A DNA stretch of 52,170 bases from assembly GCA_029298735.1 (NCBI GenBank), contig JANSLP010000239.1, forward strand, positions 1-52,170, in the 5' to 3' direction. The DNA comes from Ophiostoma sp. CBS 140.51 (Eukaryota > Ascomycota > Sordariomycetes > Ophiostomatales > Ophiostomataceae). Below are positions 11,136-19,913 of the stretch, one piece after another. A program made the translations under genes and the position numbers. Within the stretch, counting starts at the first letter, position 1, and the number at the start of each line of letters is the position of its first letter. The notes below the pieces were generated by a model, which was given only the letters and a program-made list of their open reading frames with translations, had not been told where the DNA came from and did no database searches.

Positions 11136-11732
11136 CACCCTGACATCAGGGACCATAAGGCCAGGTGCGTTGGGAAACCGAGCTTCACAGTTAGCCCAAC
11201 GGGCAGGAGGCAGTTAAGGCAGTGTAATGGACTTTGGGCGAGGCCCAGTCCCCACTTTTACCCGTCCGAACATCCTCTCTGTCCACTTATCTTACTCGAT
11301 CTGATCACGGGACCCACTTTTAGCCCGTAACCTCCTCGCACTTACATCGGGGAGCACAGTAATATTTTCATCTTGTCCTCGACGTCCTCTCAACCTCCTT
11401 TATCGACTTCGGCATTCATCCGGTTCCCTCCACCTGTATCCGACTGCTATTATCATTCAAAGTCATGGTTTACTGACTTCTCTCTCTTTTATCATCTTTT
11501 TCACCTGAACTCCTGCTTCAGCATCGGTTTCGGTCTCGAATTCAGCGTCTTTCATACAGTCTATCATGTTAATATATCAATCTATTAAGCGCTTCGAAAG
11601 CGCACGGGCGTCTCTCACGCCTTTGATTGGCGATGCATAGATCGAGAGTCTCGCACGCAAGGACTCGACGATGGGCTTTGATATCGGGTATTGCCTGAGG
11701 GCTGGGGCAGCATCAGCGACACATTCATCTCG

Positions 11733-12639
11733 ATGGAATCTATGCACAAGTGGGCGCTGAAGATTTGTGTTTCCATGGCGGCCGCTGCGGAGGCCGTGGC
11801 CGACAAAGAAGTTGAGCCCGTGGTCGACGATCCCACCGGAATTCCCCGAGCAGAACCACTAAAGGGTGACTGTCCTATCATCGATATATCGCTCTCCGGT
11901 GCAACGATCAAGGAGGCGTGGAACGCGAACGAAGTGACGAGGGCAATGGAGTCCGGGGCCATTACTCCCATTCTCCAAAACAACAACTGGCAGCCCACAG
12001 CTACGACAACTCTGCTAGTCTACCACGCCATGGTGCCCCCGAATACAGTACGCCCCGGCGGTATTACCATAAGTACTTGTGTGCGAACAAGACGTTTCAA
12101 CAGACCATCCTACTTTGATACAGCGAAAAGAGTCGTGGACGGCCAGGCCTCACTAAACCCGGTAGTTCCGCCTATATCCGAACTGGCTCTTGTCTGGATA
12201 GCCTTTCGTCTTTACCGCTGCTTTTTATGGGCGACTTTTCACACCCAGGTGATTGCCGAAATATCAATACCCTTACCCAAGGGACGAGTAAGCGCAGCGA
12301 GAAACAAACAAGTGTTGTGGCCGTGTCGTCGCGGCCAAGACCATGACCACAAGGGCATACGACTGCTCAAGTTTTGCCCTCCTCTCGGTAAACTCGAGAA
12401 ACTCGACAATACCCTGTCAACTTTTGTGTTGATAAATAGTCTCGAGGACCGCTGGTACGGGACGCTCCTATCGAGCCTCCCGATCTGGGAGAAGTAAGTT
12501 TTGAAGTGATCTTTCTCATCCGATTTTCTGTATAAGTGTCTAATATACTAGTTCACCCTATATCTCGTCAGGAGAGTTTACGGCCTGGTTTTGGCAGCAA
12601 TTCAACGAGTACCATTACTATCTAGAGGGTACGGAGTGA
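11733..12639 (+). CDS. Orphan two-exon gene model, possibly decaying
   Basis: A long frame from ATG 11733 to 12493 joins through a consensus 58-nt intron (GTAAGT at 12494, CTAAT near 12541, TAG ending 12551) to 12552-12639, giving 282 aa. The downstream exon reads YISSGEFTAWFWQQFNEY and ends at TGA 12637-12639. The first exon contains DPTGIPRAEPLKGDCPI and a hydrophobic stretch ISELALVWIAFRLYRCFLW, and has no domain I know. The well-formed intron is the best argument for a real gene. Against it, neighbouring frames also look partly protein-like, and protein-like sequence continues in frame past the TGA, so this may be a decaying gene. Upstream exons are possible. Confidence 0.35.
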
Positions 12640-12819
12640 CCGTCCGTCTTTTACATCCACAAGGGCCAAACAGAGACGCCCATGCTGTCTCGCTTCGTCA
12701 CAAAGCAGTTGTGGCGCACCGCCTGGCACCGTGAGAGCCGTGTAGGTGAAATACAGCCAAATCACACCTGTAGACGGCTTCGTCATCTGTACTACCGTTT
12801 TGAAACAAGCACGGGATGA
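12640..12819 (+). pseudogene. In-frame coding continuation after a TGA stop
   Basis: Directly after the TGA at 12637 and in the same frame, about 59 codons read as convincing protein: SVFYIHKGQTETPMLSRFVT, then KQLWRTAWHRESRVGEIQP, up to a stop at 12817. The simplest reading is that the orphan gene upstream once ran through this point and was cut short by a nonsense mutation. A single sequencing error would have the same effect. Confidence 0.33.
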
Positions 12820-14431
12820 AATGCAATAAACGGAGCACAGAACATAAAACACATGGCCGGTCAGAATTCCCCGTTCCCAGGAGCTCTTTATTTGCCATAC
12901 ATACGACATACGATTTACTATGTACCAGGAACCATGCCGTGTCAGTCGTGCCAGGTGCCGCGTTGAGTGCAGAAGCATGGCAAACAAAACCAACAATCGA
13001 TCCACTTGCATGTAAGTCAGATCAGAGTTGCCTCGTACAAATGTATCCTTGAAAATCCTTGAACATTCCGGTCCGTCTTTCTGCAGCATCCGACCAGTGT
13101 TACAACAAATCGAGCCACAAAGAGAGAACCGGTCGATCAACATCGTCTCGAAGACTCGGTCGTATAAATTTGTAGATTTCGTAAAATAAAAAGCCCGCGG
13201 AAGATCTGTTGTAGGGAGACAAGAAGTGAAGTCTCGGCAGAGAAAATTAAAGTGGATACTTTTGACCCCCGAAATCGCAGCGACCTGAATGTGATGGGAG
13301 CAGATGCAAGCTATTTTCAGCGCGGTGTGCCAATGAAGAGCGACACGCGTTTTGGGCATTTTTTAGCAGGATCGCCCTTGCATTCCATTGCGTGTTCCGG
13401 TGGGCTTTCCAGACGTCTGGCTGGTGCTTCTGTTAGTGGCTAGCTCTATCGCGTCATTGCTGCCGGAAGTGGGGGAAAGAGCCCGTCTCGACCGAGACAA
13501 GACGACTTCAATGTTGATGGCAGGCACGACTGTTCGTAAATGGAAACAACGATCCAGACACAACACGTATGGAATCTGCTCATTCATATAGATACTTCCG
13601 TTTTGCACCCTTTTGCAACCAGAATAGGAAGTCTCCATCCATCAAATCCGAGTGTGCCGTACCTTCCTCACGCTACGAACGGCGGTGGTGGCTTGCCCCC
13701 AGCCCAGCCTTTGAAGCATGATAATCTCGTCGCCCCTCGGCCCCCATCTCCTTCGTTCCTTCCCTACGAGTACTTCCCCAACAAAAATAACGTGCCATAC
13801 GGGGTACGAGTACTGTACATCGTACCAAAATACAGTGGTCCTATGAGATGGCAAAGTGCTTTGCAACATGCTATTTGAGGGTGGGCAGTCGTGCGGCTTC
13901 ACGCCGTTCTTGGCCTGGACTTGGCCACACCACGTACACTGTGATCCTCCCACCCATACCTCTCACGATCCCACTCCTCACTCCTCATCCAGTCCTTGTG
14001 TCCTTTTGACACTGCCGCGCTCCTTCCTTAAAATGCGTCATTCTCACGACTATGGATTACTCCCTCAGACCTGACGAAAACAGGAGCGCACCTGCACTTT
14101 GAAGTTGAGAAAGGAGAAGAAATGACCCAAATAGGACAAAGGGAAAGTTAGAAAGAGGGAAGGAGCGATGGACGGAAAGGCGCCAACAAAGAAACGCACA
14201 TCCAACACAGTTTCCGCCGTAAGGCGGCAAGCGCGATCGACATGGCCTACGCCCGCCTACTGTTTTTAGTCTGCAGATAAAAAGAACAAGATTGGCAGAA
14301 AGACGTAAAAAGGGAAAGAACACACTCAAGATACTTTGTACTCACTGTCAGTGAGAACACAGAATGGAGATAGACCGCTGTTATCTCCCCTCTCCGGAAG
14401 GCGGTCAGCCCTTGGCCTCGTGCTCTCACGC
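12820..14431. other. Spacer with no supported gene
   Basis: A 245-codon minus-strand frame (12622-13359) overlaps the relic above and has very high Cys, His and Ser content with no domain, so it was not called. The remainder holds only short frames. No RNA gene was seen. Confidence 0.45.
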
Positions 14432-14440
14432 CTGGATTGG

Positions 14441-14639
14441 GGATCCTCTAGCCAGCCGCATCTACTTTCCTCGCCAGCCGGTAGGTCCAAAATACAATAT
14501 TCTTTCTGATTGGTCCACATTACTTCGCCAGACTCAGGCAAGTCTTGGACCAACTTCAGGCCCTGAAGCCCCCGCGAGCCCCCGCGAGCCCCCCAAGAAA
14601 AAGTTGTCAAAAATAACAGACACACAACGCACAGCGCCG
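14441..14639 (+). repeat. Left terminal inverted repeat of the foldback element
   Basis: Pairs with 14764-14962. It contains a short tandem CCCGCGAG duplication (about 14580-14595) and an internal GGTCCA...TGGACC dyad. The perfect core is 14470-14609. Confidence 0.85.
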
Positions 14640-14763
14640 GTTTATAGTTTACTCTTTCTTTAAGATAATTATAAAGTAAAAAGTCAAGCCCCTTAAATCA
14701 TAGCTTAAACCCTGTCTAACAATCACAAAAAAAAGCCGGAGTATCCCTAGAATAACACGAATG

Positions 14764-14962
14764 CGGCGTTGTGCATTGCGTGTCTGTTATTATTGACAAC
14801 TTTTTCTTGGGGGGCTCGCGGGGGCTCGCGGGGGCTTCAGGGCCTGAAGTTGGTCCAAGACTTGCCTGAGTCTGGCGAAGTAATGTGGACCAATCAGAAA
14901 GAATATTGTATTTTGGACCTACCGGCTGGCGAGCAATTGAGAGGCGGCTCGCTAGAGAATCC
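14764..14962 (-). repeat. Right terminal inverted repeat of the foldback element
   Basis: Reverse complement of 14441-14639, with a 140-nt identical core at 14794-14933. Confidence 0.85.
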
Positions 14963-14971
14963 CTGGATTGC

Positions 14972-16165
14972 GCCTCGCTAGCGTGCTTCTCCCTGACGTT
15001 ATTATCGCGTCTGACTTGTCTACTTGTCTCCCGCGGGTCCCCTTTTATCTGTTGGGCGCGCAAACAAGTGCGTGCGCAACGGTGCGGAGAGAAGAAAGGA
15101 GAGATCACAACCGGTTTTGGCTGTGTTTGCTTCGACTCCCCTCGTGCCTCCCTGTTTTCACCGTCCCTTATTCTTCTTTTCCCTGGTTCCTCTTTCCTTC
15201 CTTTCTTCTTTCACTCCTTCCTTCTTTGCCATATCAACATCGTGCCTTCCTTTCATCTTCCCCGTTCCTCTCTTCCCGTTTCATCTGTTGTTCTTTCCCC
15301 TTTTGCCTACCTCTGTCACAGATCCCCCAACTGGGCAGTTGCCAAAACCGCCCATTCTCCAACCATCCAGTTCGCGCCTTCCTTTCAGTTTGGCTTGCCC
15401 CTGTCACCTGCCTCCGAAGACGGTGCCTTGCCCCCATTCTGTTATTTCCTTCTTTTACTTGTACTCCAGCGAGTTCCTGCCCGCGCCAGCCCAACGCCCG
15501 CACTATCTTGCCGTACACATATGTAAGAGGCGGACATCCTTCCAAATTGACCAGACCAATACCGTGTCACGAACCCATTTGCCAGCACAACGCCGACAAC
15601 CGTGCGGGGGCCCACGCCAACCCAATATATTACAAGAACAGTCAAAAAGAATAAAGCCCCCAGAACCTACGACAAATTCGTCTGGAACAAAACACAACGT
15701 CTCGGACAGTCGCAGCTACTGCTTGTACGAGGATCTGTCCACGAAGCCGTGTATTTCTGCTGCTCTGTCTCTCGGCGGGTCGCTCTTTCCGTTTCTTCAC
15801 GATTTACGACTCTTGCCCGCTCTTACCGCATCCCCATCCCACGTCCGCGCCTTCTTTCCTTGGAAATCCAGTGAGCCCCGTGCCAACAATCCAACTTTAC
15901 TGCACAGCAGCGCAGGGCGGTCTCAAACACGGGGTGCCTCTTTCCGGCCACACACCACATTTACATACAGCTCACAACCCGACACCCAACTCGCGCCTGC
16001 CTTTTCTCTACACCTGTCACTATCCGTGTCCCGTGAGACCTTGATCGTTTTCCCCTTTTGATCTTTAACAACACACTTTTGTATCAAAACGCATCGCGAC
16101 TTTTTCCAACACTCACATCGCATCACTCACACCGTGCTACATCTTCTTATCGCATCGGATCCACT
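14972..16165. promoter_or_regulatory. Pyrimidine-rich upstream region / long leader of the membrane-protein gene
   Basis: From about 15125 to 15335 the plus strand is dominated by C and T (TTCCTTTCTTCTTTCACTCC), and C-rich sequence continues to the ATG at 16166. A 345-codon open frame (15024-16061) exists mainly because pyrimidine runs cannot form stop codons. I read the region as promoter and 5' UTR. The foldback element sits immediately upstream, so it may affect this gene. Confidence 0.5.
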
Positions 16166-17800
16166 ATGCCGCCGCCAACCCAACGGGACCCTCTCTTGCC
16201 CGCTGAGGGTCCAGCAACTAACACCATGAATAACACCATGAATGCCCCCACTAACAGCGGCAGCCACATGGCCAACACGGTCGAATCCTGGGTCGAAATC
16301 GCATCGCAACCCTCGTCTTCATCGCTGTCCTCGATTGCCGACGAGATTGTCATTACCGGCCTGCGCGTCGGTAGCAACGCCACGGGCGTCAACGGCGGTG
16401 CCATGCCCGCTAGTACGGCCCAAGCCCAACAACCTCAACCGCAACGGCGGCGTCGTCTTTTGCAACAAGTCGAGGCGGCTGCCGGCCGACCACCCACCTC
16501 TCACCCGACAAATCTCCCTTCCACAACGACCGCCGCCGGCCCCGCACCGCGGAGCTCGGCAGGCAGCAGCCAAGAAGAGTACGATGAGACGGAGAGCGAA
16601 GAAGACCGCGTCCTGTCCAGCTCGACTGAACATTTGGATATGGGCGACGTCAGCCGGCCTACCCAGAGTTATTCTCTTATGCAGTACCAGGTAGCACAAG
16701 CCCGGCTGCGGCAGAGAGCTGCCGTCGCTGCCAGCGATGGTGACGACGAGGACGATGATGATGATGACGACGGTACGGCCCTCGGAATCCTCTCACGAGA
16801 GTCTGGTCCGCCTACCTTCCGGCCACAGCCCAACGCCTTTTCGCATCCACCCACGCACATGCAGCAGCCTACCTCCCACCGTTCTGTGCCCACACCGTCA
16901 CAGACGCCGTCGCATATGGCAGCTGGTGGTCCCTATGCGCCGCGTCCCTCTCGTCCCTCCCGCAACTCGGCACCCAACTTTATGTCGCCCTCCTACCGCG
17001 AGGACAACGATGCGGCTCTGCGTGCCTCTCTGACGACACTGTTGTCGTGTGCTGCGGCCGCTCGGGGTCTGCCCAAGAAGGAGAGTAACAACGGCATCAG
17101 CGGAGGGCCATTTGTTGATGGCGGCGAGCCGTCGTCATCATCAACAAACACTGGCGTGCGTCCAAGCAACCAGCCGATGGGCCTGCGTCTTGTTCCCGAG
17201 TCTGAGCTGATGGATGACAACGACAACTCGGCACCCGTGTCGCCACGTACTCGCACACCTTTCCAGCCGCCGCGGATGCCCCCGCAAGTGTCGTCCAACA
17301 CACAGACCGCTCGTCCGTCTGCCTCCTCCTCTTCCAACAAGCAGCATGCCGCCTCTTCAAGTACACAGCAGCAACAGCAGCAACACCACTCATCTCGAAA
17401 CAGTGCTGTCAGCGCCGTCTCCACGTCCAGCAAGAGCAAGCGTACCAGTGCCAGCAAGTCGTCACCTCGCGTCACCAAGAAGAAGCGGACGTCAACGTCC
17501 AACGCTGACACAAGTGACGGCGTCACTATGATCAGCCCTACACTGCTGACCTGGGTCGTCAGCGCCGGTGTTGTCGTTTTGGTGTCGGTCGTCGGGTTCG
17601 GTGCCGGCTTTGTCATTGGCCGCGAGGTCGGCCGCCAAGAAGCCGCGTCGTCCATGTCTGCCGCTGCTGCCGGCTCCTCCATGCCGACCAACGCCTCTTC
17701 TGCCTCGACTTCGTGTGGCCGCGAGATTATGCGGTCGTCGACCGGCAGCACCCTGCGGCGTTTCCGGTGGGGCGGCATGACAAAGAGTGTCGCCGCATGA
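16166..17800 (+). CDS. Ser-rich single-pass membrane protein of unknown function
   Basis: Single exon, 544 aa from ATG 16166 (the frame is open 36 codons further upstream, but that part is leader-like). Most of the protein is disordered: Ser/Pro/Gln-rich with acidic runs (about 185-210, a DDEDDDDDDD-type stretch) and a poly-Gln tract. A compact segment DNDAALRASLTTLLSCAAAA, followed by RGLPKK (near residue 280), is the only ordered-looking core and I recall similar motifs in other ascomycete hypothetical proteins. A basic Ser/Lys/Arg-rich stretch (about 415-445) precedes a hydrophobic helix at about 458-484 (LTWVVSAGVVVLVSVVGFGA), and about 60 residues follow it, ending in an Arg-rich tail. 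The basic flank predicts a cytosolic N-terminus. The function is unknown. Confidence 0.85.
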   Translation: MPPPTQRDPLLPAEGPATNTMNNTMNAPTNSGSHMANTVESWVEIASQPSSSSLSSIADEIVITGLRVGSNATGVNGGAMPASTAQAQQPQPQRRRRLLQQVEAAAGRPPTSHPTNLPSTTTAAGPAPRSSAGSSQEEYDETESEEDRVLSSSTEHLDMGDVSRPTQSYSLMQYQVAQARLRQRAAVAASDGDDEDDDDDDDGTALGILSRESGPPTFRPQPNAFSHPPTHMQQPTSHRSVPTPSQTPSHMAAGGPYAPRPSRPSRNSAPNFMSPSYREDNDAALRASLTTLLSCAAAARGLPKKESNNGISGGPFVDGGEPSSSSTNTGVRPSNQPMGLRLVPESELMDDNDNSAPVSPRTRTPFQPPRMPPQVSSNTQTARPSASSSSNKQHAASSSTQQQQQQHHSSRNSAVSAVSTSSKSKRTSASKSSPRVTKKKRTSTSNADTSDGVTMISPTLLTWVVSAGVVVLVSVVGFGAGFVIGREVGRQEAASSMSAAAAGSSMPTNASSASTSCGREIMRSSTGSTLRRFRWGGMTKSVAA

Positions 17801-18279
17801 TTTTATGATGTCGCCTTTCAACAGCCACGGTTACGGCCTTGTTATGATGGTCACAGTTACGATATTTTGGGTTATACCTTTGACAGCGTTGTTTTCTCCC
17901 CTTCTCTTCTTGTTTTCATTTGATTTTTCTTCTCATCTCAACGCTTTTTGTTCTTTCTTCTCTTCTTATTCCTTTTATTTTTTTATTTTCCTCTTTTTCT
18001 ACTTACGGTTCAACGGTCATGGGTTTATGCATTTACGACAAAGAAACAGAAATTGGGACATGCTGTTTTCTATCGCGCTTTATTCTTATTCTTCAATCAA
18101 ACACATTTTTGGAATAATACACTATGAAATCTCCTGTCAAGTAAACAAATATTTCTTTCTCTCTTTTCTTATTTCCTTTTCATTTCTTCGTCCCACGTTC
18201 TATCATTTTCTGCCTTTTCATTCCTTCATGGCGAGTTCTTTTAAGGTTGCTTCGTACCTGATCCTTTACCATTTTCAGT

Positions 18280-19006
18280 CCAGCCCCAGTCACACCCAGC
18301 ACACCAACCATTCGAAACCGACTCTCTTTTCCCGTCCCCACGAAGCCAAAACTGCACCACGAAGCCCAATCCATATGAAGCCACACGAGGCCTGTTGTTC
18401 TGCGGTCGCTTCCTGTCATGGGAGACGGTCGTGCTCTTCCTCTTCAAAGCCGTCACGCACTGGCTGTTCGGTTTGGCCATCAGCATATACTACGAGTCTG
18501 GCATCTGCATGTTTGTACCGCAGATATTCTACCTGGGCATTTTCACAGCAATCTAAATTATATTCGACGCCTTCCTGGCCCTTCGACGACGCCGCGGCTA
18601 CCTTCCCAGTGCCTTTGGCCACATTCAAACCATTGTTGATATCATCGACGAGTGGCCATACGATCCCTTTTTCGATCCCCAGTTCAACCAGAGAGATGGC
18701 ATCCTCATGTTTGAGTACAGGGGAGACGATGAACGCGAGTACGATCCAGGGCCTGGATCCAAGCTGTTTTAGGGGCACAAGTCGAGAGGCGAGACACCAG
18801 ACAAGCCATACTATGCCAGCACGAGCACAACACATCCTCTGCCGCCGCCCTTCAACTCCCATCGTTATGGTGATGATCCTCCTTCAAAGGATATTAAAAA
18901 CCGACAAAGCGACGCCTCTGGCACCTCTTCTTTCATGAGCCTGCCTGACCAGGTCGAGCAACAGGAGCCGTTTATGACACCCAGTTTTGAGCGGAGCTGT
19001 GGGTGA
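18280..19006 (+). pseudogene. Fungal multi-pass membrane protein pseudogene (two in-frame stops)
   Basis: One plus-strand frame reads as protein for about 240 codons up to a stop at 19004, but contains TAA at 18554-18556 and TAG at 18770-18772. Blocks are NPYEATRGLLFCGRFLSWET, a membrane-like stretch (LFGLAISIYYESGICMFVPQ, then IFYLGIFTAI), IIFDAFLALRRRRGYLPSAF, GHIQTIVDIIDEWPYDPFFD, then SKLF, the TAG, and GHKSRGETPDKPYYAS. From memory, large ascomycete membrane proteins carry a similar GHLQT...DEWP...LFWG segment, so the TAG may have been a Trp codon; this is unverified. No splice sites would remove the stops. The N-terminal half was not found upstream, so the gene is also truncated. Confidence 0.72.
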
Positions 19007-19496
19007 ATGAGTGAAATTCATTGAGTTTTTGTTTGTGGATGTTTTCATGTCTTTATTTTTTTTCTCCTTTCTGTTCGGTTTATACCCTAGCCATTTTCTG
19101 TTTTGTTTGACGTGTTCACGCCATTTTATATGAACTTTATATATCGTCCAGATGTCTGTTTGAGTGAGGTTGTGATAGCTTGTCAGTGATACCTGTGTCA
19201 GTGATACCTGTGTCGTCCACTCAATGCGCTGTAGGTGGTAGCTTGCTCCGTAAACAATGCGGGGCGCATCGACTGCTGCCCCTGTGTCCTCTTCTGTAAA
19301 AGCGGGGAGAAAAGCATCACGTGTCGGAGTTCGGTGGCGGTACGCTGTTTGCGGTTAGGCTCACCAGCCTCCTTCCTTCCTAGTTTTACTGAGTAGGTAC
19401 GAGCTTCCCACCAACCACGCACCTTCCCTGCCCATTTTTTGAGGTCAGGTCCCTCTTTCCTTTCAGGCCAACCGCCAAAAGGTGCAAAAATCCTCA
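19007..19496. other. Spacer with a small tandem duplication
   Basis: No gene seen. A 15-bp unit (TCAGTGATACCTGTG) is present twice in tandem at about 19183-19212. Confidence 0.6.
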
Positions 19497-19835
19497 CAGC
19501 TTCTTCGTCTCCCAAATTTTCCTCCCTCTCTTCTCACTTTCTCTTCTTCTTTCGAACCTCATTCTCACCACATCCCACCACCTCTCTCTCTACCTTCCCT
19601 CTCTCTCCTCCTCTCCCTCTCCTCACGATCTCATTTCACCCTCCCTTGCATTCTTCTCATACCCGCATCATCGTGATACCAATTTTTTACCTCTCTTTTC
19701 TCTCCTCCTTATCTCTCTCTCCAAACTCTCGTTCTCTTTTTTCTCTCCTCCTGCTCTCCTCCTCTACCTCTCTACATCGCCTCTACTCCTCTTACATCAC
19801 GTTCTCTGTTGTCTCTTCTACCTCGCGTTGACGAC
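19497..19835 (+). promoter_or_regulatory. Long polypyrimidine tract upstream of SCD6
   Basis: About 340 bases consist very largely of C and T on the sense strand (CTCTCTCTACCTTCCCTCTC-type runs) and end some 80 bases before the ATG at 19914. Such tracts mark promoters and 5' UTRs of strongly expressed fungal genes. They also keep several frames open without coding. Confidence 0.6.
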
Positions 19836-19913
19836 TGTTCGAGACCGTGGCGCGTGACTCTCTTTCAATTGCTTCTTTTCTCCCTTCTTTTTTGGCGTGA
19901 GCCACTCGCGATC

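Larger units (their letters stand above)
14441..14962. mobile_element. Foldback MITE, probably Mutator-like (long TIRs, 9-bp target duplication)
   Basis: Two inverted arms of 199 nt (14441-14639 and 14764-14962) enclose a 124-nt AT-rich loop. The inner 140 nt of each arm (14470-14609 and 14794-14933) are identical. The outermost 29 nt match at 22 positions, and the 30 nt next to the loop differ mainly by transitions. The element starts GGATCCTCTAGCC and its other end, read in reverse complement, starts GGATTCTCTAGCG. It is flanked by a 9-bp near-perfect direct repeat, CTGGATTGG (14432-14440) and CTGGATTGC (14963-14971), which looks like a target-site duplication. Long inverted repeats with a 9-bp duplication are the pattern of Mutator-like elements; an 8-bp reading would instead suggest hAT. 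There is no transposase, so it is non-autonomous. Confidence 0.8.

Noticed and set aside
12622..13359. 245-codon minus-strand open frame
   Set aside because: Unusual length for chance, but it has no domain, is rich in Cys/His/Ser, and is antisense to protein-like plus-strand sequence.
15024..16061. 345-codon plus-strand open frame
   Set aside because: It covers a pyrimidine-rich leader in which stop codons cannot easily occur; composition is Pro/Ser/Phe/Leu with no domain.
18416..18862. 148-codon minus-strand open frame
   Set aside because: It is the antisense shadow of the plus-strand pseudogene.
17787..18938. 383-codon plus-strand open frame
   Set aside because: It begins in T-rich 3' UTR sequence and then runs out of frame over the pseudogene at 18280-19006, whose true frame reads as a membrane protein.
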